A stretch of 64,000 nt of DNA from Bacillus sp. ISL-37 (GCF_018613315.1 NZ_JAGGQL010000001.1:54120-118119), one strand, 5' to 3'; positions 26,257 through 36,581 are shown, counted from the stretch's first letter. Notes: generated by a model from the letters alone, not told the origin. A program made the numbers and translations.

Positions 26257-27066
26257 ACCCAAAGGATAGGATTTTCGTTCCCCTTTGGAGAAAGTGATAA
26301 TTTCTTCATACCCCACTTGCCGGGCAAGGGTCAGAGCTTGATCAAAATCGGCACCGACATGCTCAGGTACATGGGCATCCGATGACAAGACAATTGGTAT
26401 ATGCTTATCAAAGCACATCTGCAATAGCCTTTTATCGGGATATAATGTCTGAGTAGGCTTCCTCAAGCCTGCAGTGCTTATTTCCACACAGGTCTTGGAT
26501 TGTGCCAAGGCTGTTGTTGCCCTATCATACTGTTCCAATAGGAAACTTTCATCCTCAGGGACATATTTAAAAATCTTTACAAGATCGATATGTCCGATTA
26601 TATCAAACAGATTTGATTGTGCCAGTGTTACTACCTGGTCAAAATAACTTCGATAAACTTCATAAACATCTCTTCTGTCCCATTCTTTGCGATACTCGGC
26701 AAGATCAATCCCAAAATCACCAATCCAATGGATCGATCCAATTACATAATCAAAGTCATAGCTTTTGATGAACTGTTCCATCTCCTTATGCTTGCCAGGA
26801 GTGTAGTCCATCTCGATCGACATTTTTACGTCAATTTCGTTTCTCCAGGCTTCCTCAAAAAGATGGACATAATCAGCCATATCATAGTATCTGCGTTCAT
26901 CCACCCAGCTGTTGCGTAAAATATCTGCAGTCTGATAGAAGTGATATGCATGCTCAGAAATCCCGAAATGCTGGATTCCCTTTTCATCGGCTGTATCAGT
27001 AAACTGTTTCAAATAATCCAGCGTCAATGTGCCTCTTTCCAGATGGTTGTGGTAATCCGTCAGCAT
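26254..27066 (-). CDS. PHP-family histidinol-phosphatase (HisJ-like)
   Basis: A 270-residue metal-dependent phosphoesterase of the PHP fold. Metal-ligand motifs are DYHNHLE at the N-terminus, ISEHAYHF, SIEMDY, SIHWI, GHIDLVKIF and SSDAHVPEHVG. HisJ/HisK proteins dephosphorylate histidinol phosphate, but no other his genes are nearby. ATG 27066 is used because AAAGGGG sits nine bases upstream; earlier in-frame starts are poor. Confidence 0.85.
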   Translation of the reverse strand: MLTDYHNHLERGTLTLDYLKQFTDTADEKGIQHFGISEHAYHFYQTADILRNSWVDERRYYDMADYVHLFEEAWRNEIDVKMSIEMDYTPGKHKEMEQFIKSYDFDYVIGSIHWIGDFGIDLAEYRKEWDRRDVYEVYRSYFDQVVTLAQSNLFDIIGHIDLVKIFKYVPEDESFLLEQYDRATTALAQSKTCVEISTAGLRKPTQTLYPDKRLLQMCFDKHIPIVLSSDAHVPEHVGADFDQALTLARQVGYEEIITFSKGERKSYPLG

Positions 27067-27133
27067 TGTACCCATCCCCTTTGTGACCGTTTTACCTATT
27101 ATACTTTCAGATAATAACCGGTACAAGGATAGA

Positions 27134-28096
27134 TTATCGGGTAATTAATATTTGCTGAGGTCTTATCGTGTCAGATGTCAGATTGTTCAATGCTTTTAAT
27201 TTTTCAATAGTGGTGTTTGTCTTTCTTGCGATTGAATGCAGTGTATCCCCTGATGCAACGACATAACTGTTATCATCTGATTTCTCGATTATTAATATAT
27301 CACCATGAGAGATATGGCTATTATTGATGTTATTTTTTTGCTTAATCGCTTCTACCGATATGTTATATTGTCGTGCTATTGACCAAAGAGTCTCTCCCCT
27401 ATTGACGGTATGCCTTACCTGTTTTTCTTTTGACGGAGGGACGGCAGCTACTGAATCTATTTTCACGCTTTCAGCACTTACATTCTCACCTTGATTATTA
27501 ATAAAGGTATCCTCGGTCAGACGTAGCTTCGCGATTGTTTCCAGCGACACTTCATTACTTTTTTGCTCCATAGCTACTACAGGCTGTCCCACAGCTGCTT
27601 CTCCCAAAGCCAATACAGGATCTACGGCATTTTCTTTTTCATATGTCCATTTTTCTTCATGGATTTCAAAATGGAGATGAACTCCAGAAGAATCCCCTGT
27701 GTTTCCCATCAGGCCGATAATATCACCTTGCTTAACTACCTGTCCTTCCTTTACATTCCTTTTGTTCAAATGGGCGTATACAGTTTCCAGATTGTTATCA
27801 TGCTTAATGAAAACAACATGTCCATATGAGCCCGAATAATATGACTTTGTTACAACTCCTTTATCAACACTATGTATAGGTGTTTTGAATTCACCTGCAA
27901 TATCAATCCCCTTGTGGTGGCCATGGCGCGTTCCATATAAATCCGTAACGACCCCCTCAGCTGGCCAAACCCAATTTGAAGTCAATTCCTTTATATCGAG
28001 CATTTCTGCCTGAGAGTGCTTTCCGCCAAGAAATAGCAAGCTGATACAGAGTGCCATTAACCCAGCAATGAGTAAACGCTTTATGTAATCCTGCAT
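27134..28096 (-). CDS. Secreted M23 metallopeptidase with two LysM domains
   Basis: A 320-residue exported cell-wall protein. It has a signal peptide (about 1-30), an M23 endopeptidase domain with GTRHGHHKGIDIAG, the YAHL motif and HLHFEIH zinc ligands (about 45-165), a linker, and two C-terminal LysM repeats (HTVNRGETLWSIARQYNIS and VASGDTLHSIARKTNTT). Domain order differs from LytM- or SpoIIQ-like proteins. Start ATG 28096 behind AAGGAGG. It may act in wall or spore peptidoglycan remodelling. Confidence 0.88.
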   Translation of the reverse strand: MQDYIKRLLIAGLMALCISLLFLGGKHSQAEMLDIKELTSNWVWPAEGVVTDLYGTRHGHHKGIDIAGEFKTPIHSVDKGVVTKSYYSGSYGHVVFIKHDNNLETVYAHLNKRNVKEGQVVKQGDIIGLMGNTGDSSGVHLHFEIHEEKWTYEKENAVDPVLALGEAAVGQPVVAMEQKSNEVSLETIAKLRLTEDTFINNQGENVSAESVKIDSVAAVPPSKEKQVRHTVNRGETLWSIARQYNISVEAIKQKNNINNSHISHGDILIIEKSDDNSYVVASGDTLHSIARKTNTTIEKLKALNNLTSDTIRPQQILITR

Positions 28097-28283
28097 TTTC
28101 TTCCTCCTTAACTTTTTACTCCCTTTCCATCCCTATGACAGCCTGTACGAAATTAGAACTGTATGGCTGGAAAAGCAGCAGCTAAAAAAGCACATTCGTT
28201 ATAATTGGTGGGAAACTGCTTTTTTATGCAAAAGAAGGAAAATTTGTTTTTGCCTAGCGTTGCTGTCGGACTCCAATCAACAA

Positions 28284-28310
28284 AAAAAGAAAGACCTGAT
28301 GGCCTTTCTT
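28284..28310 (-). terminator. Terminator of sigX-rsiX
   Basis: Minus-strand GAAAGGCC/GGTCTTTC with an ATCA loop and a run of seven T. A further AAAAAAGCA/TGCTTTTTT pair lies at 28184-28225. Confidence 0.85.
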
Positions 28311-29555
28311 CTAGTTAATATTTTTCTTGTTTGGACCGAGTGGCAACGGGAGAACTTCGTTCAGATTGAAAGGTCCAAGCTGATCGATGTTTGCATTTGT
28401 GAACTTGACACCAGAGTAATCAAATTCACTCGCTGTCATTAAAATCGCTTCAAGATTCGGGAGGAAGCTTTCGTCCAGTTTTGTATTTTTATCAAGGGTA
28501 ATCTCTAATACTTTATCTTCGTTTCGTTCTGTTTGGGCCAGCTTGAAATCTTCGGGAAGTGATGCTGAAAGGTATCCTATTTCATCACCTTTCCACATCT
28601 GCGCGAAGGCATCTTCTATTGTTTTATGCTGTTCTTTTGTCGGCACAAGGTACGGATTTGGCATACCTTCAACTGTCAAGAACAAGTAAGCCCTTCTATT
28701 TTTTGTCTCTGCGTTGATTGGGAGCTCCTCCATTGGACCATAGTGGCTTAATTCAATCCCAGGTTCGCCCTCTGTAGTCAGTACCATTTTGTCAATCCCT
28801 ACTCCAGAGAAGTTATTCGTCATGGAGTCGACAAATATAACGTTGGCAGCACTTCCATTTCGATATGGGTGATTTGGTTTTACATCCATGGTCAATGTTT
28901 TCGTCGCTTCGTCATAACTCCATGAAGCATCCATTGGATAGTAATCGGTCAATCCCCATTCCTTTTCCATTAGCTTCGGCATCGTTTCCGTATAGCTGTC
29001 AATCCAGGACTTTCCTTCTTCCTTTAGTGCTGTTACCGTAACTGGAACGATCGCCATCACCTGCTCGTCAGGAACTGCATAGGTAAGAATTTCGGATGTC
29101 TCGGTGTCTACCTCTTCTGCATATAAAGAAATCAGGCCGTCATATGGATTTGCTTTATCCATTGCTGCGAACTCTTTGCTCTTTTCTTCAACCTCACCAT
29201 CTGCTGTATCCATCATGAGAGTGCTCTCCTCCTGGCTCGCACTTTCATTTGCTGTATCATCCCTGACAGCTGTATCCATCTCCATGGATGACTTGGCATC
29301 AGAAGCAGAGTTGCTTTCAATGCTCTTATCGGCGGAGTGGTTCACACCCATCAATCCTGGTGAAAGGATGAAGGCAAGGAAAAGTACGGCTGCCAGCGCA
29401 GCACCCGGAATGACCCATGTCGGCATTTTCTTTCTCTTTTCAACACGATGGGCGATATTCTGATAAATGTCACGAGAGTCGCGATGATCTTTAACCTTAG
29501 GCATTTGGCCGAGGATTTCTTCTAGCTGGTTATCGCTTAGCTGTGACTTTTTCAC
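28311..29555 (-). CDS. rsiX: Anti-sigma-X factor RsiX
   Basis: Membrane anti-sigma factor that holds sigma-X. The 414-residue protein has a cytoplasmic N-terminal domain with KKSQLSDNQLEEIL and a basic patch, one membrane segment (about residues 46-66), an acidic Ser/Met-rich linker and a large external domain. It is somewhat longer than the B. subtilis protein, mainly in the linker. It starts at GTG 29555, overlapping sigX by 26 bp, which suggests coupled synthesis. Confidence 0.9.
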   Translation of the reverse strand: MKKSQLSDNQLEEILGQMPKVKDHRDSRDIYQNIAHRVEKRKKMPTWVIPGAALAAVLFLAFILSPGLMGVNHSADKSIESNSASDAKSSMEMDTAVRDDTANESASQEESTLMMDTADGEVEEKSKEFAAMDKANPYDGLISLYAEEVDTETSEILTYAVPDEQVMAIVPVTVTALKEEGKSWIDSYTETMPKLMEKEWGLTDYYPMDASWSYDEATKTLTMDVKPNHPYRNGSAANVIFVDSMTNNFSGVGIDKMVLTTEGEPGIELSHYGPMEELPINAETKNRRAYLFLTVEGMPNPYLVPTKEQHKTIEDAFAQMWKGDEIGYLSASLPEDFKLAQTERNEDKVLEITLDKNTKLDESFLPNLEAILMTASEFDYSGVKFTNANIDQLGPFNLNEVLPLPLGPNKKNIN

Positions 29556-30081
29556 TAGTCATCCCTTCCTTTTCAATCATTTCTTCCATCAGCTTTTTCA
29601 ATGTCTTTAGAGCACGGTGCTGAGTCGTCTTTACCTTACTTTCCGTCCATGATAAAGCTTCTGCTGTTTCGCTGATCGTTAACTCATGTATATAGCGCAT
29701 GATGATGACCATTCGCTGGTCAACCGTGCATTGGTCAAGGCACTTGTACATCATTTGAATCTCTTCACTTTGGAGTGCCATTTCTTCAGGAAGGGGCTGA
29801 TCGTCCCTTACCTGGCGTGCAGACATATCAAAGGATTCAAGCAATCGCTGCTTCCAGCCCTTCTGTTTGCGGAAATGATCAATCGCGACATTTTTGGCAA
29901 TCGAAAACAGCCATGTCTTTTCACTGCTCTTTCCTTCAAACCGGTCGTATGCCTTCAAAACACGAATGTAGACTTCCTGTACAAGGTCTTCAGCCAGCTC
30001 CCTGCTTTTAACCATATAAAATAAAAATTGAAAAACGTCATGATGATATTTTTGATACAATTCATCAAAAACGGAGTTCAT
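29530..30081 (-). CDS. sigX: ECF sigma factor SigX
   Basis: Extracytoplasmic-function sigma factor that in Bacillus controls cell-envelope charge (dlt, pssA) and antimicrobial-peptide resistance. The 183-residue protein has region 2 (DLVQEVYIRVLKAYDRFEGKSSEKTWLF) and region 4 (SETAEALSWTESKVKTTQHRALKTLK). ATG 30081 follows ACGGAGG; an ATG eight codons upstream has no ribosome site. A sigma-X-type promoter lies just upstream. Confidence 0.93.
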   Translation of the reverse strand: MNSVFDELYQKYHHDVFQFLFYMVKSRELAEDLVQEVYIRVLKAYDRFEGKSSEKTWLFSIAKNVAIDHFRKQKGWKQRLLESFDMSARQVRDDQPLPEEMALQSEEIQMMYKCLDQCTVDQRMVIIMRYIHELTISETAEALSWTESKVKTTQHRALKTLKKLMEEMIEKEGMTSEKVTAKR

Positions 30082-30112
30082 AGCTCTATTCGCCTCCGTA
30101 TTCATTAGATTA

Positions 30113-30138
30113 GTCGTAAAGTATTAACAAAAGTTTCA
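30113..30138 (-). promoter_or_regulatory. Autoregulatory sigma-X promoter
   Basis: Minus-strand TGAAACTTTT at -35 and CGAC at -10, 16 bp between AAC and CGAC, closely like the known sigX promoter of B. subtilis. Confidence 0.8.
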
Positions 30139-30256
30139 TATTAACTATATTATTTTTAGAATGGAAATGGAAGGAATTTTCGAGGACAAAATATTCGATG
30201 AAGTTACGTAAAATTAAAATGAATTTCCAAAAAGAGGTAGTACATGGAGTAAAAAA

Positions 30257-30385
30257 ATCCGATAGAGGGGTACTAACGGACAGTTTTTCCCTGGTTCCCT
30301 TTGCGTTTGTCCGATAGAGGCGTTCTAACGGACACTTTCCCTCTGATTCTCTTTGCGTTTGTCCGATAGAGGCGTATTGAGCACA
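30257..30385. repeat. Tandem array B: 52-bp units with inverted repeats
   Basis: Two and a half units start at 30257, 30309 and 30361, a 52-bp period. Each begins with a 25-bp hairpin, GTCCGATAGA and TCTAACGGAC around GGCGT (one A-A mismatch), then a pyrimidine-rich linker ending TTTGCGTTT. It lies in the gap 30106-30525 between the resE terminator and the sigX promoter, so it is probably not within a main transcript. Confidence 0.85.
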
Positions 30386-30444
30386 TTCTTAGTAGTCATG
30401 AATGGCAGCGAAGTCTACTCAAAGTCACTTTATGATCCTTTGCT

Positions 30445-30490
30445 TACCAAAACACAAACAAGTCCATCCCCAAAAATGAGATGGACTTAT
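30445..30490 (-). terminator. Terminator of resDE
   Basis: Minus-strand AAGTCCATC/GATGGACTT around an 11-nt loop, followed by GTTTGTGTTTTG. Confidence 0.75.
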
Positions 30491-30525
30491 TAAATGTTCC
30501 TCGTGAATCAAGAATAGTCGGCAAG

Positions 30526-32313
30526 TTATTCAATATTTCGAGGGATGAAAAAGGAAAATGTCGTACCTTGTCCGAGTTTGCTTTTTACCGAAATATTCCC
30601 TCGATGTGCGTCGATAATATTCTTGGCAATTGCTAGTCCAAGGCCGGTGCCAGATACACCGCGAGTCCTGGATTTATCGCCTTTATAAAATCTCTCGAAC
30701 AAGAATGGCAAGTCTTCCTCAGGGATACCAGGCCCTTGGTCGCTCACCTCAAAATATAATCCTTTTTCATCGGTTCTTCCGCTAATGACGACGGATGCCG
30801 AATCTGGGACGTGCCTTATTGCATTATCGATCAGGTTGGTTAGGACCTGTTCGATGCGGTCTGGATCAAAACGGAAATCTCGTTCTTCTGAATCAAACTG
30901 GACAGATAACTCAATCCCCTTTTCCTTCGCCAAACCATGGAATTTACGGATAATCCGATTTACATATGGATTAATTTCGACGGATTCAACGTTCAGAAGA
31001 ATATGACCTGCTTCCATACGGGCCAAGTCAAGAAGTTCATTAACAAGGCGGCCCATTCGCAGTGATTCATCGTAAATGACTTTAGCCATTTCCTTCTTTT
31101 CTTCATCTGTTTGAGCGATATCATCGACGATTGCTTCACTATAACCTTGCATCATGGAAATCGGCGTCCTTAATTCGTGTGAAACATTGGCGATGAAATC
31201 TTCCCTCATTTTGTCGAGCTTTCGTTCCTCAGTCATATCCCGGACTACAGCAACAGCCCCCCGGATGAATCTTTTATTATACAGTGGGCTGACAATGATT
31301 ACCCAGGTTCTTCCCTGGGCAGTGATCTCACCAACCTGCTCTTTCTCCGTATTGACTGCCAGTTGGAATAACTCCATGACTTCAGAAGGGACAGCATCTG
31401 TATTCCCGGAAGCCAGGCCCTGCTCATAATACCAGTATCTCAGGAATACTTCAGCAGGCGGATTCGTAATCAGGATTGTACCATCACGATTGAATGTGAT
31501 AACTCCATCTGCCATGCTGCTAAGGATGCTTGTTAGTTGTTCTTTTTCCTGACTCAATGCATTCATATTGAATTTCAGCTGTCTGCCCATCTGATTGAAG
31601 GCAGTTGCTAATTCCCCTATTTCATCATGAGTGAGGATTGGTACCTTTGTGTCAAACTTGCCTCTGGCGACTTCAAAGGCTGCCTCCCTCATTTTCCGCA
31701 ATGGAGCAGTGATCCTGGTGGACAGGAAGAAAGCAAAGATTGTCGTAAGGACTATTGCTACGCCAGCTGCAAGCAAGATGAACTTTGTCGTCAGCCTGGT
31801 TGTCTCTTCCATCACTTCAAGCGACTGATAAATGAAGACGGCCCCGTTCCCTTGCTCAAACTGGTTAAGCGGAACACCGATCATTAAATATTGAGTATCA
31901 TCAACCTCGTTTGAAATGCCAGGCAGGGGAGTGATGATATCAACTGTTTTGTCCTTGCTAAAAACCGAAGAAAGATCCCGATCGTTCATGAAAAAAGAAA
32001 TCGGTACATGTGTCGCGGCTTCTCCACCTGGTGAATAAAAATAAGTATCCTTATCTTTAATGACAGTCACTTTGGAGTCATCATCAACCATTTCCCATGC
32101 AATCTCAAGACCTAATTGTTCCTCCTGGCCAGGATGGTCTTCCAGTACCCTGGCTATTTTTTCTGCAGTATTGGTCATTCCTTTTCTGGTTTCATTAATG
32201 TGATAGTTTTCAAAGAACTCCATCAGCATGACTGTCAGGATGAACAACACAAATGAAACCAGTAAAAGGATGGTAATCCAAAGTTTACCTACTACACTGC
32301 GCCAAAACATCAT
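30526..32313 (-). CDS. resE: Sensor histidine kinase ResE
   Basis: Redox/oxygen-limitation sensor kinase for ResD. Domain order in 595 residues: two membrane segments (about 10-32 and 175-195) around an external domain, HAMP, a PAS domain (LTSILSSMADGVITFNRDG), HisKA with SHELRTPISMMQGY as phospho-acceptor site, and HATPase with N (NLIDNAIRH), G1 (DQGPGIPEEDLP) and G2 (GTGLGLAI) boxes. Its start overlaps the resD stop (ATGA). Confidence 0.95.
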   Translation of the reverse strand: MMFWRSVVGKLWITILLLVSFVLFILTVMLMEFFENYHINETRKGMTNTAEKIARVLEDHPGQEEQLGLEIAWEMVDDDSKVTVIKDKDTYFYSPGGEAATHVPISFFMNDRDLSSVFSKDKTVDIITPLPGISNEVDDTQYLMIGVPLNQFEQGNGAVFIYQSLEVMEETTRLTTKFILLAAGVAIVLTTIFAFFLSTRITAPLRKMREAAFEVARGKFDTKVPILTHDEIGELATAFNQMGRQLKFNMNALSQEKEQLTSILSSMADGVITFNRDGTILITNPPAEVFLRYWYYEQGLASGNTDAVPSEVMELFQLAVNTEKEQVGEITAQGRTWVIIVSPLYNKRFIRGAVAVVRDMTEERKLDKMREDFIANVSHELRTPISMMQGYSEAIVDDIAQTDEEKKEMAKVIYDESLRMGRLVNELLDLARMEAGHILLNVESVEINPYVNRIIRKFHGLAKEKGIELSVQFDSEERDFRFDPDRIEQVLTNLIDNAIRHVPDSASVVISGRTDEKGLYFEVSDQGPGIPEEDLPFLFERFYKGDKSRTRGVSGTGLGLAIAKNIIDAHRGNISVKSKLGQGTTFSFFIPRNIE

Positions 32314-33026
32314 TCATTGACTACCTCGAACTTGTAGCCAACCCCCCAGACTGTCACGATCATTTTCGCAGCCTGTTCAGATACTTTGTTCAGCTTCTCG
32401 CGCAATCTTTTAACATGTGTATCGACGGTTCGTAAATCACCGAAGAATTCATAGTGCCAAACTTCTTTCAATAATTGCTCACGGTCAAAAACTTTATCTG
32501 GAGCTTTCGCAAGGAAGTAAAGCAGTTCATATTCCTTAGGCGTCAGGCTGACTTCTTTGCCATCTGCCAAAACCCTATGGGCATCATTATCAATGGTTAA
32601 ATGAGGGAAAACAATCACATCTTTAGCAGTCGTCTCTGTCTGTAAGTAGCTTGTGCTCGATGAACGGCGCAGCATTGCTTTGACTCTCAGGACAACTTCA
32701 CGAGGGCTGAACGGTTTGACGATATAATCATCAGTACCTACCTCGAAGCCTTGTACCCTGTTCACTTCCTCGCCTTTTGCGGTTAGCATGATCACAGGTG
32801 TTGACTTCTTTTCACGAAGGTCACGGCAAACCTCGATTCCGTCCTTCCCAGGCATCATCAAATCAAGAAGGATTACGTCATAATCGTTTGCAAGCGATTT
32901 TGCCAGCGCTTCATTTCCATCTTCTGCTTCATCAATTATATAGTTCTCTCTTTCAAGATACATCTTCAATAATCGTCTAATTCTTTCTTCATCGTCCACT
33001 ACTAAAATCTTCACGTCTTTTTCCAT
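32310..33026 (-). CDS. resD: Response regulator ResD
   Basis: OmpR-family regulator of aerobic and anaerobic respiration, including cytochrome and nitrate respiration genes. The 238-residue protein has the receiver with VDDEERIRR, phospho-accepting Asp in VILLDLMMPG and the switch Lys in YIVKPFSPRE, and a C-terminal winged helix with LTPKEYELLYFLA and RTVDTHVKRLREKL. ATG 33026 behind GGAGGG. A terminator after resC separates it from resABC, so it should have its own promoter. Confidence 0.96.
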   Translation of the reverse strand: MEKDVKILVVDDEERIRRLLKMYLERENYIIDEAEDGNEALAKSLANDYDVILLDLMMPGKDGIEVCRDLREKKSTPVIMLTAKGEEVNRVQGFEVGTDDYIVKPFSPREVVLRVKAMLRRSSSTSYLQTETTAKDVIVFPHLTIDNDAHRVLADGKEVSLTPKEYELLYFLAKAPDKVFDREQLLKEVWHYEFFGDLRTVDTHVKRLREKLNKVSEQAAKMIVTVWGVGYKFEVVNE

Positions 33027-33086
33027 AAGGTATATCCCTCCCTGCGATTATTTTACATAAACATGCGTCTACTTGCCACGATTTTT

Positions 33087-33120
33087 TAAAAAAGGCCTTC
33101 ACTTAAGACAGTGAAGGCAG
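33087..33120 (-). terminator. Terminator of resABC
   Basis: Minus-strand GCCTTCACT/AGTGAAGGC hairpin and CTTTTTT, between resC and resD. Confidence 0.88.
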
Positions 33121-33138
33121 TCATAAAATTGACACAAA

Positions 33139-34326
33139 TTAGGAACCTGCATAAGAATGCAAACCTGCAATTACAAGGTTAACTGCTACCAGGTTGAACA
33201 TAATAATGATAAAACCAATGACCGCGAGCCATGCGGATTTTTCGCCATGCCACCCTTTTGAAAGGCGCAGATGCAGGAAAGCTGCATAGAAAAGCCAGGT
33301 TATCAATGCCCATACTTCCTTTGGATCCCAGCCCCAGAAGCGCGTCCAGGCAATCTGGGCCCAAATCATTGCAAAAATCAGACCGCCAAGCGTGAAGACC
33401 GGGAAGCCGATTAAAACGGAACGATAGCCAATCTCATCAACGAGATCCATATTGATATTCTTCGTCCACGGTTGTAATGCAGCAGCAACGCGCTTGCGCA
33501 GGATAGCTCTTAATAATACATATAATACTATACCCGCTGCGAGCGACCAAATAACAGTATTCAATTTCTTCGCACTGATGATTGCAGGAGTCTCGAACAA
33601 TGGTTCAAAACGATCCTTGTCTGTCAACTCAAACTGATGGGGCCCAACAAGAGCTGGAATTGTATATTCTTCAGTAGCAGGCTGGCCATCCTTGTTGATA
33701 TAGTTAAAATTCGCTGAATAATCCGTTGCTGCGAAGAAACTTGAAACAAATACGAAGCCAAGCGTGCTAATCAAGCCAAACAAGACAACTTCAAGCCATA
33801 ATGTACTTTTGGTTTTCTTCGTCTGATCAACACTTCTAACGAGATAAATCAGACCAGCAGCAAAACTGATTGCCAGGATTGCTTGTCCGATTGCTGTGGT
33901 CGTGACGTGAATATGAAGCCAGTAACTTTGAAGTGCCGGAATCAATGGTGTTACTTCTCTTGGGAACATGCTTCCATAGGCGATGATTAAAGCAGCCACA
34001 GGCAACGTGAACAGTCCCAGCAATGGAGTTTTATACATAAAATAAATGACGATAAATGCTCCTACCAACGACATGCCGAAGAATGTCGTGAATTCGAACA
34101 GGTTGCTGACCGGAGCGTGTCCGGAAGCAATCCATCTTAAAATGAAAAATATCAACTGCGAAAGGAAACCCGCAATTGTTACAACAAGCCCAATTTTCGC
34201 CCATTTGTTAGGGGTATTTTTTTTGTCAGCATGCCTTTTATCCTTAATAGCTCCCCCGAAAAACAAAATACCGACTAGATAGAGGATAAATGCTGCAAAC
34301 AGAAAGTTAGAACTCAACTCAACCAT
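33139..34326 (-). CDS. resC: Cytochrome c biogenesis protein ResC (CcsA)
   Basis: Heme-handling membrane subunit of the system II cytochrome c synthase, working with ResB. The 395-residue protein has about eight to ten membrane helices and the WWD-type tryptophan-rich motif [14 protein letters not shown] near residue 330, with conserved His residues before and after ([10 protein letters not shown] and AAFLHLRL). Start ATG 34326 behind AAGGAGGG, 12 bp after resB. Confidence 0.95.
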   Translation of the reverse strand: MVELSSNFLFAAFILYLVGILFFGGAIKDKRHADKKNTPNKWAKIGLVVTIAGFLSQLIFFILRWIASGHAPVSNLFEFTTFFGMSLVGAFIVIYFMYKTPLLGLFTLPVAALIIAYGSMFPREVTPLIPALQSYWLHIHVTTTAIGQAILAISFAAGLIYLVRSVDQTKKTKSTLWLEVVLFGLISTLGFVFVSSFFAATDYSANFNYINKDGQPATEEYTIPALVGPHQFELTDKDRFEPLFETPAIISAKKLNTVIWSLAAGIVLYVLLRAILRKRVAAALQPWTKNINMDLVDEIGYRSVLIGFPVFTLGGLIFAMIWAQIAWTRFWGWDPKEVWALITWLFYAAFLHLRLSKGWHGEKSAWLAVIGFIIIMFNLVAVNLVIAGLHSYAGS

Positions 34327-34338
34327 TATATTCCCTCC

Positions 34339-35964
34339 TTACTCCTTCTTTTCTTCTGCCACTTGGTCTTCTGGAGCAGCTATTCCTGAATCTGAAAAGA
34401 CATCTTCAAGCTCCCTTTTTAAGCCATGCCAGTTTTTGTTTGTATGTGCGGCAGTCCATACCTGGTTATTTACTCTTCTCAACCATACACGTCGATGGTT
34501 CCAATATGCCCCCTGGATTACACCGATCATGAATATTAATCCACCAAGCCCGATGATCCATAGGGTATGATCTTTTCTGACAGTCAGCGCGGTTACATTC
34601 TTCGTCTCAATTCCTGCGAACGTCATCTTGTAATCATTTTCACCTAATGGTTCGAGATTCTGCCTGATGGCTACGAAACTGACTTCACCTTCTGTATTAT
34701 CAGGAGAGAACATTTTGAAAATAAATGCAGGATTATTGGGTATTCGTGACTTCGTTGCTGGTTCCCCATCTTCATTGAACTCAAAATCCGGGAAATAGCT
34801 CATCACTTCGACTTTGTACCCATTTCCTAGGTCGTACTTCATTTTTGGGTCATATAAGTCTACAGTCACATCACCAAACTGATCCCCTGTTTCTTTATTT
34901 TCTAGTTTAAAAGCCATTTTGCTCATTTCATCAAGCTTATAATCGACCTGATACAAGGCAAAACCATCGATTTTCAGAGGCTTATTTACCTGGATAGCCT
35001 GGTCACGAATCTTTTCAAGCTCAGGTTTTTCACCCGGGACAATTTCTCCCTGTCTCTGATATAAAGTAGCATCAGTCTGATAGTTTTTAACTACCGTTCC
35101 TGCTTTGTTAATCGCATCCTGGAAGACTTCCTCATCTTTATCTTTATCATATACTTCAAAGATAAATTGATTGTTTTCAAGATAATAGCGGCCTTCTGTG
35201 CCAGGAATTGCTTTTGTCTCGCCTTCCCTTAGCCACAGAATTTCATCGACATACATTCCAGGTACGAACCTGAGCATGCCGCCAATCAAAAAAATGATTA
35301 GTCCCAGATGGTTCACATATGGGCCCCATCGTGAAAAACGATTTTTCTCCGCAAGAATATCACCATTTTCCTCACGTAGCTTATACCGTTTTTTCGTTAG
35401 ATTTCCTTTGATTTTTCCTACTGCTTCATCTGTTAGTACAGCATCTGAGGTGCTGAACATTCTCTGGCGCTTCAAAAAGCTTTCATGTCTCGATACTCGC
35501 TGATTTTTCAGGGATCTGTATAATGGAACGACCCTGTCGAGACTTGCGATAACGAGTGATATCCCAAGCGCAGCGATTAAAAGCAGGTACCACCAGGAAC
35601 TGTATAGGTTATGGAACCCGAGATCATAATAAAGTTTTCCTAACCAGCCGTATTGCTCTTCATAATATTCCCATGCGGGCATGACTGGCGGAATGTACAT
35701 TTGCTGTGGGAAAATCGTTCCTAAAGAGGATGCAATCAAGAGGATGACGATCAGCCACACCCCAACTTTTACCGACGAAAAGAAATTCCAGATTTTATCG
35801 ATAATTGTCTTGTTATAAGTTTGTGAACGGCGCGCGCTTCCTTCATAGCGCATATCAACTAGCTGCTTCTCTTTCTCTTTATCTTCCAGCACTCTTCCGC
35901 AAGATTCACATAGGATCGTTCCCTGCGGATTTATATGGCCGCACTCACATTTTACTTCGTTCAT
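34339..35964 (-). CDS. resB: Cytochrome c biogenesis protein ResB (Ccs1)
   Basis: System II cytochrome c synthase partner of ResC. The 541-residue protein begins with a zinc-ribbon-like motif (CECGHINPQGTILCESCGR), then three membrane segments near residues 73-93, 125-145 and 212-232, a large external domain and a last membrane helix near 470-490. The same N-terminal ribbon is present in B. subtilis ResB. Second gene of resABC. Confidence 0.95.
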   Translation of the reverse strand: MNEVKCECGHINPQGTILCESCGRVLEDKEKEKQLVDMRYEGSARRSQTYNKTIIDKIWNFFSSVKVGVWLIVILLIASSLGTIFPQQMYIPPVMPAWEYYEEQYGWLGKLYYDLGFHNLYSSWWYLLLIAALGISLVIASLDRVVPLYRSLKNQRVSRHESFLKRQRMFSTSDAVLTDEAVGKIKGNLTKKRYKLREENGDILAEKNRFSRWGPYVNHLGLIIFLIGGMLRFVPGMYVDEILWLREGETKAIPGTEGRYYLENNQFIFEVYDKDKDEEVFQDAINKAGTVVKNYQTDATLYQRQGEIVPGEKPELEKIRDQAIQVNKPLKIDGFALYQVDYKLDEMSKMAFKLENKETGDQFGDVTVDLYDPKMKYDLGNGYKVEVMSYFPDFEFNEDGEPATKSRIPNNPAFIFKMFSPDNTEGEVSFVAIRQNLEPLGENDYKMTFAGIETKNVTALTVRKDHTLWIIGLGGLIFMIGVIQGAYWNHRRVWLRRVNNQVWTAAHTNKNWHGLKRELEDVFSDSGIAAPEDQVAEEKKE

Positions 35965-35994
35965 AGTAAAAACTCCCTGTTCCCCTTACTTTTT

Positions 35995-36516
35995 TTAAGG
36001 TTTTATCTGTTCCATGAAATCACGGACTGTTTTTTCATCTAATTCCCCGGTATGGCTCTTTACGACATTACCTTCTTTGTCAATCAAAAAAGTGATTGGC
36101 AGTGGGTTAATACCGTAAGCGGCCTGGACTGGTCCATCGTCAATCATGACCGGAAAAGTCATCCCTTTTCGCTCAATAAACCTATTAACAGCAAGTTCTG
36201 ATTCACCGGAGTCAATTGCCAGGACCTGGACACCCTGATCCTTGAACTGCTGGTACTGATTTTCGATATAAGGCATCTCTCGCTCGCATGGCTTGCACCA
36301 TGTTGCCCAAAAATTAAGGAAAACTCCCTGCCCTTTATACTCAGAAAGCCTGTGTTTGTTGCCTTCCATATCAACAAGGACAAAATCAGGAGCAGGTTTT
36401 CCAATCACAATCTTCTGGTTTTTATCCTTATTCATGTTAGCGTACAAAGTATAGCCAACAGCCAGGGCCATAACCGCGAGAATAATAGTTCTAGTGATTA
36501 GACGTTTCTTTTTCAT
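35995..36516 (-). CDS. resA: Thiol-disulfide oxidoreductase ResA
   Basis: Membrane-anchored thioredoxin-like protein that reduces the heme-binding cysteines of apocytochrome c outside the membrane. The 173-residue protein has one N-terminal anchor (about 8-26) and the active site WCKPCERE near residue 74, plus the cis-Pro segment NPLPITFLID. Start ATG 36516 behind GGGAGG. First gene of the res operon. Confidence 0.96.
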   Translation of the reverse strand: MKKKRLITRTIILAVMALAVGYTLYANMNKDKNQKIVIGKPAPDFVLVDMEGNKHRLSEYKGQGVFLNFWATWCKPCEREMPYIENQYQQFKDQGVQVLAIDSGESELAVNRFIERKGMTFPVMIDDGPVQAAYGINPLPITFLIDKEGNVVKSHTGELDEKTVRDFMEQIKP

Positions 36517-36581
36517 CCCCTAAACCTCCCACCGTATTTCTCTCTCATTATAACATTTCAACTACACACATGTTAGTAAGC